Assembly: GCA_019637555.1 (NCBI GenBank)
Contig: JAHBVK010000023.1
Location: 26,258-90,257, forward strand
Reading direction: 5' to 3'
Source of the DNA: Anaerolineae bacterium
GTDB taxonomy: Bacteria > Chloroflexota > Anaerolineae > Aggregatilineales > UBA2796
DNA: 64,000 nt
The notes beneath the pieces are model-generated. The model was not told where the DNA came from. It worked only from the letters and a program-made list of their open reading frames with translations, and did not search any database. The number at the start of each line of letters is the position of its first letter. Within the stretch, counting starts at the first letter, position 1. A program made the translations under genes and the position numbers. Positions 19,293-26,228 of this stretch are shown in pieces.

Positions 19293-20705
19293 GTGACCTC
19301 GATGCGTTTACCGCCGCTGCTGCTACTATTGGTCGCCTTGATCGCGCTCCTCATCGTGATCGCTGCTGGTTCGCTGCTGGTCAATCCCAACAAGCCGCTG
19401 TTAGCGGATGTCAGCCTATCCTCGGATCGGATCACACCCAACGCCGATGGTCAGGATGACGTGACGGTGCTGACTTACACCGTGAATCGCAACGCCGAGG
19501 TAACGATCACCTTCACCAATAATACGACCAACGAGGCATTTAAGTTCCGTGAGAATGAACGCCGTCCGGTGGGGCAGTATTCGGTGCAGTTTAGCGGTGT
19601 GGTCGCAGGCTACGTATTGCCCACTGAGACTTTCGTCGGCACAGTGGAATCGCGCCTGATCCCTAACGGCGAGTATGCGTGGACGGTGGAAGCTAAAGCC
19701 GATAATGGCGAGACGGCGCAGGCAAGCGGCACGCTGATCGTAGCCGATGGCGATCCTCTGTTTCCGGCGATTTTGAATCTGGAAGTCTCACCGACAGTCT
19801 TTTCGCCCAACCAAGATGGCTACGATGACCGCTTGACCATCAATGTCTATATGGCGAAGGATGCACAGGTCAGAGTCTGGCTGGAAGCGCAAGGCTTAGG
19901 ACCGTTCTACGTGCCGGAGCGCGATCTCGGCGCGAATCCCGCTGCGATTGATCCCACCGTGCGCCAATTCGACTACGACGCAGGTGTGGATACCAACAAC
20001 GCGCCACCGCCTGACGGCGATTACACGCTGGTTGTGGAGGCGCAAGACCCCGAAGGTCAGCGGATGCGCGATCAACGTATCGTCACGCTCAAGGGTGGTG
20101 GTCTACCCCAAGCGGAGATCGTGGCACAGCAAACCGGACGCACCGTGACGTGGGCAACCCTACCTTATCAGGATGCCTACTACACCGATGCAGCAACAGC
20201 AGGCAAAACGGTAGATGCGCCTCAAGTTACGCAGTCGCAGATCACCACGATTTCGCTACCACAAAGCGATCTGCTGCTGTTCTCGCTGGTCGTCTCTAAC
20301 TACGGCATGACGCCGATCCGCACGCTAGGACCATTCCCCGGCACGGTCTATCAGTACGAGCAAACGGCGGGCGCGATGCAAGCGGCTGAAAGTCTTGATT
20401 TCTCCACTGGCGGATGGCGTGTCGGCATCGAGTGTGAGCGCACCACCACCTCATTTCCGTGGCGGTGGGCACTCGGATCACCCGATCAACTGACCAAAGT
20501 CGAGGACAATGGGCAAACGCTGTACTACCTGATGCCCGGACAGAAAGCGACAGTCTGGGGCGCGATCCGCATGACCACTTACTTCAAGACACTCAATCCA
20601 CAGAAATGTTGGGCAGGTCTGATCCACGAAGGCGTACAGATCCCCAATTTGCAGGGGCACGTCGGAGAGATCGATGTCTACCTGCAAACCACAGAACAAC
20701 CGTAA
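19293..20705 (+). CDS. Exported protein with FlgD/CHU-C-like Ig repeats
   Basis: A 470-residue secreted or membrane-anchored protein. A hydrophobic N-terminus (LLLLLVALIALLIVIAAGSLL) acts as signal or anchor. Two Ig-like modules follow, each opening with a PNxDGxDD motif (ITPNADGQDD and FSPNQDGYDD), which is seen in FlgD-like and gliding-associated C-terminal domains and suggests Ca-binding beta sandwiches. The last 200 residues are not recognised (RWALGSPDQLTKVEDNGQ). I chose GTG 19293 because AGGA stands 6 bases upstream; ATG 19302 is possible, and the long upstream extension (to 19062) overlaps the neighbour and is unlikely. Likely an adhesion or scaffold protein. Confidence 0.78.
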   Translation: MTSMRLPPLLLLLVALIALLIVIAAGSLLVNPNKPLLADVSLSSDRITPNADGQDDVTVLTYTVNRNAEVTITFTNNTTNEAFKFRENERRPVGQYSVQFSGVVAGYVLPTETFVGTVESRLIPNGEYAWTVEAKADNGETAQASGTLIVADGDPLFPAILNLEVSPTVFSPNQDGYDDRLTINVYMAKDAQVRVWLEAQGLGPFYVPERDLGANPAAIDPTVRQFDYDAGVDTNNAPPPDGDYTLVVEAQDPEGQRMRDQRIVTLKGGGLPQAEIVAQQTGRTVTWATLPYQDAYYTDAATAGKTVDAPQVTQSQITTISLPQSDLLLFSLVVSNYGMTPIRTLGPFPGTVYQYEQTAGAMQAAESLDFSTGGWRVGIECERTTTSFPWRWALGSPDQLTKVEDNGQTLYYLMPGQKATVWGAIRMTTYFKTLNPQKCWAGLIHEGVQIPNLQGHVGEIDVYLQTTEQP

Positions 20706-20724
20706 GCGTAATAATTCTACGGTT

Positions 20725-20781
20725 GCCTCTCGGTTCCCCCTCTCCACGAAGTGGATGAGGGGGTCAGGGGTGAGGCTAATC
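20725..20781. repeat. Dispersed intergenic repeat, copy 1
   Basis: Copy of a 55-59 bp element also found at 48684 and 57870, nearly identical base for base. It contains a hairpin (CCCCCTCTCCAC, loop GAA, GTGGATGAGGGGG) and ends in GAGGCTAAT. This copy has one G fewer in its second G run. It lies just past the RbsD/FucU stop. No ORF or transposase is linked to it. Confidence 0.85.
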
Positions 20782-20786
20782 CATTC

Positions 20787-21209
20787 CTACTTCGGCGGCG
20801 GCACAACCCCAATCGTCAGCAGCAGATTGGCATACACGCGCTGCTCTCCGGTGGCGATCACCAGCGAAACATCCGATTTCCGTGCCAGATCGTAAAACGG
20901 AAAGCGCATATGCTTGGTCAGTTCCAGATCGGGCAGCAAGCGCCGGAATTCCGCGAAGATCGACTGATCGCTGCCATCGTCTGGAGTCATCACATGCGCC
21001 GCTTCGATGGGAATGGCGCTAGTCAACACCTCCAACACTTGAGTCACCGTCAGCAATCCCGGCGCCACATTGAGAAACACGCGCTCGGCGCTGGCGTTCG
21101 AGCCAGTATTGAAAGGATAATTGCCGTCCGCGATCAGTATAGCGCTGCCGTGCCCCGATGATCCGAGCACTTTCAAAATAGTGGGATGAAGAAGTTTTCC
21201 GGTAAGCAT
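20787..21209 (-). CDS. RbsD/FucU family sugar mutarotase
   Basis: A 140-residue protein matching the RbsD/FucU fold, which interconverts pyranose anomers or forms of ribose or fucose. Signatures are LLHPTILKVLGSSGHGSAILIADGNYP at the N-terminus (GHG with the catalytic His) and the C-terminal SLVIATGEQRVYANLLLTIGV. RBS GGAG precedes the ATG. It diverges from a FucI-like isomerase gene across 79 bases, so the pair probably forms one sugar (fucose-type) pathway and may share a control region. Which anomer pair it works on is not decided. Confidence 0.9.
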   Translation of the reverse strand: MLTGKLLHPTILKVLGSSGHGSAILIADGNYPFNTGSNASAERVFLNVAPGLLTVTQVLEVLTSAIPIEAAHVMTPDDGSDQSIFAEFRRLLPDLELTKHMRFPFYDLARKSDVSLVIATGEQRVYANLLLTIGVVPPPK

Positions 21210-21288
21210 AAATTATTGCTCCTCGCTACAATTCTCAAGCATACCTCAGCTACTGAACCGTAACGAGCAAAACAAGGACGTTTCTTTT

Positions 21289-22935
21289 ATGACCACTTCT
21301 ACTTATGTGCTCCCCAAACTTAGTGAACCGCAGCCACTACCGCACGATACCGCGATCCTCGTCGCCAGCGGTGATCTGCGCCTCTCCGCCAATCAAGTGT
21401 GCTGGCAAACGCAAGCGGATATGGAAGCGAAAGTTACCGCTGCCTTCGCCCGTGAAGGCTGGCAGGTGATGCGTGGTCATGGTTATGACGAAAAACTTAA
21501 GCATGGCTTCATCTGGAATCAGCGTATGGGCATGGATGTCTTCAGGAACATCCATCCCGACGCGCCGCTGATCGTGGCAGAAGCAGTCTGGCAGTACAGC
21601 CATCATGTCCTCGCGGGTTTGCGCGATCATCGCGGACCTATCCTCACCGTCGCCAACTGGTCGGGGGAGTTCCCCGGCTTGGTCGGGCTGCTCAACCTCA
21701 ATGGATCGCTCACCAAGATGGGCGTTAAATACAGCACTATCTGGAGCGAGAATTTCGACGACGAATTCTTTCTCAAAGGCATCCGCGAGTGGATTCGCAC
21801 AGGCACAATCAAGCACGACACCTCCCACGTCCGCGAGATCGATGTCAAAACGCTGCCAGCAGCCGAAGTAGAGTTGGGACACGTATTGGCAGCGCAGCTT
21901 AAGCGCGAGAAAGCCGTGATCGGAGTGTTCGATGAAGGCTGCATGGGTATGTACAACGCCATCATCGACGACGAATTGCTCAATCCGACCGGCATTTATA
22001 AGGAACGGCTCAGTCAATCCGGTCTGGTAGCGGGAATGCGTGCTGTCAGTGATGCCGAAGCCCAGCAGGTGCGCGATTGGCTGGATCGGCGCGGCATGAA
22101 GTTTGTCACAGGTCCCAATCCCGATACCGATCTGACCGACGCGCAAATACTTGAGCAGTGCAAGATGTACATCGCGGCAGTACGCATCGCCCATGACTTC
22201 GGTTGCGCTGCTATCGGCATTCAATACCAGCAGGGACTGAAAGATATGACGCCCGCCTCGGATCTGGTAGAAGGCTTGCTCAACAATCCTGATCGTCCGC
22301 CCGTCTACCACGCCCAAACTGGAGAAGAACTCTACGCAGGCAAGGCGCTGCCGCACTTCAACGAAGTAGATGAAGGCTGTGCGGTAGATGCGCTGGCGAC
22401 TAATCGGCTGTGGACGGCGTTCGGCTTCGATCCGTCAACTACGCTGCACGATGTCCGTTGGGGTGAGCATTTCACGGGGAATGGCGTTGACGATTTTGTC
22501 TGGGAGTTCCTGATCTCCGGCGCAGCGCCTGCCTCCCACTTCATCGATGGCTATGCCGGAGCGTCCAGCGAACGCCAACCACCGATGTTCTTTCGACTGG
22601 GCGGTGGGACTCTCAAGGGCATCAGCAAAGCGGGTGAGATCATCTGGAGTCGCGTCTACGTGCAGGGCGGGGCGCTGCATTGCGATATGGGGCGGGCTAC
22701 CGTAGTTGAGCTGCCGCGTGAGGAGGTCGAACGCCGCTGGCAGTTGAGCAACCCGCAGTGGCCCATCATGAACGCGGTACTGCACGGCGTTACCCGCGAT
22801 CAAATGATGGCACGGCACAAAGCGAATCATCTGAACGTGGTCTACGTACCCGCCGACGCAGTTGATCGGGCGCTGGCGGCGAAAACCGCCATGCTAATGG
22901 AGATGGGAATTGCCGTGCATTGGTGCGGCATCTAG
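21289..22935 (+). CDS. L-fucose/L-arabinose isomerase-like protein
   Basis: A 548-residue protein of the fucose isomerase-like group (metal-dependent aldose-ketose isomerase fold). Matching parts are VGLLNLNGSLTKMGVKYSTIWSENF, FDEGCMGMYNAIIDDELL with candidate metal-binding acids, and CAAIGIQYQQGLKDMTPASD. C-terminal GEHFTGNGVDDFVWEFLISG and MFFRLGGGTLKGISKAG contain further conserved acids. The length is near E. coli FucI (591) but similarity seems remote, so it may act on a different sugar. AAGGACG precedes the ATG. Divergent from the mutarotase gene. Family level moderately sure, substrate unknown. Confidence 0.75.
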   Translation: MTTSTYVLPKLSEPQPLPHDTAILVASGDLRLSANQVCWQTQADMEAKVTAAFAREGWQVMRGHGYDEKLKHGFIWNQRMGMDVFRNIHPDAPLIVAEAVWQYSHHVLAGLRDHRGPILTVANWSGEFPGLVGLLNLNGSLTKMGVKYSTIWSENFDDEFFLKGIREWIRTGTIKHDTSHVREIDVKTLPAAEVELGHVLAAQLKREKAVIGVFDEGCMGMYNAIIDDELLNPTGIYKERLSQSGLVAGMRAVSDAEAQQVRDWLDRRGMKFVTGPNPDTDLTDAQILEQCKMYIAAVRIAHDFGCAAIGIQYQQGLKDMTPASDLVEGLLNNPDRPPVYHAQTGEELYAGKALPHFNEVDEGCAVDALATNRLWTAFGFDPSTTLHDVRWGEHFTGNGVDDFVWEFLISGAAPASHFIDGYAGASSERQPPMFFRLGGGTLKGISKAGEIIWSRVYVQGGALHCDMGRATVVELPREEVERRWQLSNPQWPIMNAVLHGVTRDQMMARHKANHLNVVYVPADAVDRALAAKTAMLMEMGIAVHWCGI

Positions 22936-22953
22936 ATCGTTATCGGTATCGCT

Positions 22954-22976
22954 GTCCCGGATGGTCGTTCCGGGAC
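22954..22976. terminator. Hairpin between convergent genes
   Basis: Perfect 8-bp stem GTCCCGGA/TCCGGGAC with 7-base loop in the 57-base gap between the convergent isomerase and WXG100 genes. There is no T run, so a Rho-independent role is uncertain; it may be a transcript-end stabiliser. Confidence 0.5.
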
Positions 22977-22992
22977 ATGCAACTCATCGGCG

Positions 22993-23292
22993 TCAATTCG
23001 TAAAACGCTGTGCGCCCTGCTCGTCACCGCTGCGATAATCAATCGTCGCGGCATTCAAATCCTGCACCATTTCTAGGCAGCGGGCGTTGACTTGCCGGAT
23101 GCGCTGCTGGATCGCTTCGATGTTCAGCGCCGCCTTATCACCCGTCTGACCCACGAACGAGCGCGTCTTGAGCGACTCCGCCGCCGCTTCTAGCGGTTGC
23201 AGCATGGCATTGAACGACTCAGCAGAGGTATTGAACTGCGCTGCGACTTTGAGCACCGACTCATAATCAATTAAGACTTCTGGACCAGCCAT
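22993..23292 (-). CDS. WXG100-like small protein with YxxxD tail
   Basis: A 99-residue two-helix hairpin protein, the usual WXG100 length. The turn holds F46-V47-G48 in place of W-x-G (SFVGQTG). The C-terminal helix ends with Y86-R-S-G-D90, an exact YxxxD type VII secretion signal. WXG100 proteins are usually exported as dimers by an FtsK/SpoIIIE-like ATPase. Last gene of an eight-gene minus-strand cluster; a GGAGG sits before the ATG. Function: probably an exported dimer partner; not proven. Confidence 0.8.
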   Translation of the reverse strand: MAGPEVLIDYESVLKVAAQFNTSAESFNAMLQPLEAAAESLKTRSFVGQTGDKAALNIEAIQQRIRQVNARCLEMVQDLNAATIDYRSGDEQGAQRFTN

Positions 23293-23324
23293 GATTGCCT
23301 CCCTTATTGGCGATGACTACTGAA

Positions 23325-23618
23325 CTACGGCAGCGCTGCGATCAGCTGCTGCAAATTAGCGATAGTGCTATCTTCCAGTGCGGAAGCCTGTCCCAGATTG
23401 GTGATGAACGTATTAAGCGCGTTGTGCATGGCATCAATCTCGGTCTTCAGCCGCGCCGCATCGCTCAGGAAGGATCGTGCGCCTTGCCCTACCCACGCGC
23501 CATCCTGCACGATCTTCACCGCCGTCATCAGATCGTTGGTGTTATCTTGCGACTTGGTGAGCTGTACGCGCATTTGCTCGATGACTGCCTGTACTTCTGC
23601 CTGATCGTAGTTGAACAT
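23325..23618 (-). CDS. WXG100 family protein
   Basis: A 97-residue helical hairpin with canonical W42-V43-G44 (GAWVGQGARSFLSD) at the turn, as in ESX substrates. It lacks the aromatic YxxxD tail (SALED is at the corresponding place). Strong AAGAGG upstream. It shares the GARSF motif after the turn with the first gene of the cluster (26016), so the two are likely paralogs. Likely secreted or a chaperone-like partner. Confidence 0.85.
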   Translation of the reverse strand: MFNYDQAEVQAVIEQMRVQLTKSQDNTNDLMTAVKIVQDGAWVGQGARSFLSDAARLKTEIDAMHNALNTFITNLGQASALEDSTIANLQQLIAALP

Positions 23619-23664
23619 GATCTACCTCTTTCCGTTTCGGATGTCTGGCTATCGGCGCACCGCT

Positions 23665-23961
23665 TTACGGTAGCTGCGGCTGACGCTGCATCAGCGATTG
23701 ATCCACCGACTCGATTTCGGAAACGGCACGTCCAGCCGTCTGTGTCAGCATGGTGCTGTGCCCCAGTAAGTCACCGAGTCGTTTGGAAAGCTCCTGTAAA
23801 TAGGTCACATAGCTGATCATCGCCGCACCGCCGAGTGCCGTCCCCGGCAGCCCATTAGCCAGCGACAGCATCTGCTGATTCAGTTCACCCATCTGGTTAA
23901 GCTGGCTGCTCATCGCGGCAAGCTGCTCGCGGATACCGTCATAATCGGTTTGAAAGTCCAT
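23665..23961 (-). CDS. WXG100-like small protein without the Trp
   Basis: A 98-residue protein of the same size and helical character. The turn region reads GLPGTALGGAAMI and holds no WXG motif. It has a Gln/Leu/Met-rich first helix (GIREQLAAMSSQLNQMGEL) and a C-terminal helix ending EIESVDQSL. Its place in the cluster and GGAGG before the ATG suggest it works with its neighbours. Family membership is inferred from context and fold, so it is less sure. Confidence 0.65.
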   Translation of the reverse strand: MDFQTDYDGIREQLAAMSSQLNQMGELNQQMLSLANGLPGTALGGAAMISYVTYLQELSKRLGDLLGHSTMLTQTAGRAVSEIESVDQSLMQRQPQLP

Positions 23962-24010
23962 GAGTCCTCCGTATATGCATTCGCATTAGGGAACTAATCG
24001 CCAGATTTGC

Positions 24011-24337
24011 TTATTCCGCTTGGAATAAGGCGCTCGCCTGCGTGTCGGCTTCCTGCGCGGCGCTGACCAGACGCGGCAGCAATGCATGTGCCGCCTCAAG
24101 CTGGCTCAACAGGGTACGCAGCGCCGCGAAGTTCTGTGCGAAAGCACGCTCGAAAGTTTGCCCGCCACGCCCGATCCACATGCCCTGATTTCCTTGCGAG
24201 ATCATGTTGGCGCGGTTGATCAGGTCTTGCAGTTTTTGTTGGAACTCGTAATGCAGGTTGCCAAGTTGGTTGCCAGCGTCACTGAGCGCTGAGTATTCCT
24301 GCATCAACAAGCCCGGATCATTGATCGTGGTCGCCAT
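24011..24337 (-). CDS. WXG100 family protein
   Basis: A 108-residue helical hairpin with W54-I55-G56 (GMWIGRGGQTFERAF) at the turn. The long first helix carries FQQKLQDLINRAN and the second AALRTLLSQLEAAHALLP. No YxxxD tail, although ADTQ lies near the end. AGGAG stands before the ATG. Sits between a W-less paralog and a glycine-rich membrane-active candidate. Confidence 0.85.
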   Translation of the reverse strand: MATTINDPGLLMQEYSALSDAGNQLGNLHYEFQQKLQDLINRANMISQGNQGMWIGRGGQTFERAFAQNFAALRTLLSQLEAAHALLPRLVSAAQEADTQASALFQAE

Positions 24338-24357
24338 GTCTCACTCCTATTCTATGC

Positions 24358-24882
24358 TTAGAAGGGGTTGATCTTGTCGATAGCGTCGGCAGCTTTATCC
24401 ACCTGTCCGGCGGCTTGTTGTGCCTGTCCGGTTGCCGAACCCATCTGCCCCGCGCCGTATGCGTCCGCTTGTCCTTTTGCCATCTGTGCGTATGGCTGCA
24501 AAGGCGCTGGAAGTTGATCAATCGCGGAATTCATTAGCGTTTCCGCCAGCAGATCGACCTTCTGCACATCCGCGCTGACATCACGCAGATACTGCGCTAC
24601 ATCTTTGACGAAATCTTCCGTCTTAGTAGCGGTGGGGCGCAGTTCAGCATAGTAGTAACCAGTCGCCGCCAATGCGCCGCCCGTCGCCAATCCACCGACG
24701 ATTGCGCCCACAGGACCAGCCGCGGCAGAGAGGACGCCAGTCGCTGCGACCAGCACGCCATCGACCACGACGGTGCAAGCATCAACAGTGTCGATCATAT
24801 CGTCTAGCTCGGTGGCGAAATGGTCGCAGGACGCGGCGAGTTTATCTAGACTATCGTAGAGTGCCTTTGCTGAAGCGGTCAT
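24358..24882 (-). CDS. Cluster protein with Gly/Ala-rich hydrophobic centre
   Basis: A 174-residue protein, unknown by name. The N-terminus resembles a WXG/LXG-type helical pair (SAKALYDSLDKLAASCDHF, LDDMIDTVDAC). The middle (about residues 38-82, VVVDGVLVAATGVLS and GPVGAIVGGLATGGALAATG) is hydrophobic and rich in GxxxG steps, like glycine-zipper pores. A polar tail rich in Q, G and A follows (GQMGSATGQAQQAAGQ). I chose ATG 24882 because GGAGG lies 8 bases ahead; the in-frame TTG at 24903 has no such site. It may be an effector or pore component of the cluster, as in some type VII loci; this is inference. Confidence 0.72.
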   Translation of the reverse strand: MTASAKALYDSLDKLAASCDHFATELDDMIDTVDACTVVVDGVLVAATGVLSAAAGPVGAIVGGLATGGALAATGYYYAELRPTATKTEDFVKDVAQYLRDVSADVQKVDLLAETLMNSAIDQLPAPLQPYAQMAKGQADAYGAGQMGSATGQAQQAAGQVDKAADAIDKINPF

Positions 24883-24921
24883 GCGCTGTTCCTCCTCGTT
24901 CAAGCACCGGAGTGCCGATTA

Positions 24922-25332
24922 CTAGAATATGTCGTCCACGAAATCGCCAACGCCATCCACAATGTCTTCCGCTGCGCCAACCACGCCGTCCACAAGATCA
25001 GACGCCGCGCCAGCCGCCCAGTCCCACGCGTCGGAGAAAAATCCAACGATCTCCGCGATGACTTGGATGACATCGGAAAGTGTACTTAAGATAGAGCGAT
25101 AGTCGCCTAGCAAATCGTTCAGGCGATCAATGAGTGCCTGAAGGCGTTCCCGCTTGCCCGGAAAGAGCACCGCTGCGCCTTGTGTAGCCGCGATACCGCC
25201 CCATGCGCCGCCATCGAAAATGCCGTTGATCTGTTGCTGGAGCGTAGCCATTTGCTGCTGGAAGCCGCCCAGTTTCGCTTCAAACTGGTTGATCTGGTCT
25301 TCCAAGTGATCTAAGTCAGCAGTGAGTCCCAT
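24922..25332 (-). CDS. WXG-like protein with hydrophobic amphipathic C-terminus
   Basis: A 136-residue protein. Residues 1-40 form a coiled coil (LDHLEDQINQFEAKLGGFQQ, then MATLQQQINGIF), followed by W44-G45-G46. A second helix with LQALIDRLNDLLGDYRSIL leads to a long acidic-hydrophobic tail (IAEIVGFFSDAWDWAAGAAS, then repeated DLVDGVVGAAEDIVDGVGDF). Such repeated GxxxDIVDGV segments can insert in or lie on membranes. AGGAGGA precedes the ATG. It looks like a WXG module fused to a different tail; role unknown. Confidence 0.72.
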   Translation of the reverse strand: MGLTADLDHLEDQINQFEAKLGGFQQQMATLQQQINGIFDGGAWGGIAATQGAAVLFPGKRERLQALIDRLNDLLGDYRSILSTLSDVIQVIAEIVGFFSDAWDWAAGAASDLVDGVVGAAEDIVDGVGDFVDDIF

Positions 25333-25371
25333 GATCTGGTTATCCTCCTCGCTTCTGGTTTGAGCTTCGCG

Positions 25372-25665
25372 TTAATAGAAGTAGCCGCTTGCCGTTGAGT
25401 CGGCGTTTCGCATGTCTTCTACTGCCCCGTTCAAATCGCCAATCAGTTCTTGGAATTTCACACTGCTGGCATTGAGCAAAGGAAGGATGCGCCCGCCGAT
25501 CAGCGACAGCATCTGGTTGCCCTGATTGCCAACCAGCGCTCCATCGCGGATGATCCCGGCGGCTTGCTTCATATTCGCCCGTGCTTCCTCCATCCGCTGC
25601 AATGAGCGCGTGAAGGCGGCGATCATGGCTTCCATATCGTCATAATCCATCTGTACATCAGGCAT
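25372..25665 (-). CDS. WXG100-like small protein
   Basis: A 97-residue two-helix protein with L44-V45-G46 at the turn (DGALVGNQGNQM). The first helix contains MEAMIAAFTRSLQRMEEARA. The tail has MRNAD where YxxxD would be and ends with GYFY. AGGAGGG stands before the ATG. Related to the protein at 22993-23292 in having an altered WXG Trp. Confidence 0.8.
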   Translation of the reverse strand: MPDVQMDYDDMEAMIAAFTRSLQRMEEARANMKQAAGIIRDGALVGNQGNQMLSLIGGRILPLLNASSVKFQELIGDLNGAVEDMRNADSTASGYFY

Positions 25666-25713
25666 GGAATTCCCTCCTAAGGCTATCTATATCAGCAATT
25701 AGCGGGCAGCGGC

Positions 25714-26016
25714 TTAGCGTCCGCTGAAGCGTGCGCGGATCATGTCTTCGGCGTCGTTAGCGCGGGCGATCATGGTGCTGGTATGGTCGCTAGAAGTGCC
25801 AAAGCCCTGAATAACGGCGCGCAAGATCGGCATCACTTTGGTGTCCATCTCATCGAAGAACGACCTCGCGCCCTCACCAACCCATGTGAGGCGTAGTTGT
25901 TCGAGGTTGCCCGTCAGATCAGAGAAGATCGCATCCATCAACTCGACGTTGTGCTGGAACAATTCACCTACCCGCTGCAATTCCGGCTGATCGACGCGGA
26001 AGATTCGAGCTGCCAT
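25714..26016 (-). CDS. WXG100 family protein
   Basis: A 100-residue helical hairpin with W45-V46-G47 (LTWVGEGARSFFDEM), the clearest WXG motif of the group. First gene of the cluster, with AAGGAGGA before the ATG. Upstream 212 bases separate it from a divergent histidine kinase gene. It is close in motif to 23325-23618 (WVG, GARSF), suggesting duplication within the cluster. Confidence 0.88.
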   Translation of the reverse strand: MAARIFRVDQPELQRVGELFQHNVELMDAIFSDLTGNLEQLRLTWVGEGARSFFDEMDTKVMPILRAVIQGFGTSSDHTSTMIARANDAEDMIRARFSGR

Positions 26017-26108
26017 CTGCTTTCCTCCTTGCTCTGCCCAATCGCTAAATCATTGGCGATCATCGGCTCAAGCGTAAGCCATTAGCTATCCCGCTGTCAT
26101 GGGACGCG

Positions 26109-26126
26109 TTCCCGAACAGTCGGGAA
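26109..26126. repeat. Intergenic hairpin TTCCCGA/TCGGGAA
   Basis: Perfect 7-bp stem with loop ACAG in the 212-base gap between the WXG100 cluster and the divergent kinase gene. It resembles in sequence the GTCCCGGA hairpin at 22954, on the other side of the cluster. No T run. Confidence 0.45.
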
Positions 26127-26173
26127 TTTGAGCAGTAGGCATCGGGAAAATGCTTAGTGCACTAGACTTTTCA

Positions 26174-26201
26174 GTTAGACTTAGCCACATCAGAGTACAA
26201 T
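26174..26201 (+). promoter_or_regulatory. Possible promoter of the histidine kinase gene
   Basis: TACAAT at 26196-26201 is a good -10; the upstream GTTAGA (26174-26179, spacer 16) is a weak -35. The start would be near 26208, giving a 20-base leader without a Shine-Dalgarno. Confidence 0.4.
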
Positions 26202-26228
26202 GCAGTCATCTGGTTTTTAGTACACAGC

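Noticed and set aside
21337..22356. Minus-strand open frame of 339 codons
   Set aside because: Antisense to the FucI-like gene, which has family motifs and an RBS; the antisense product has no recognisable domain.
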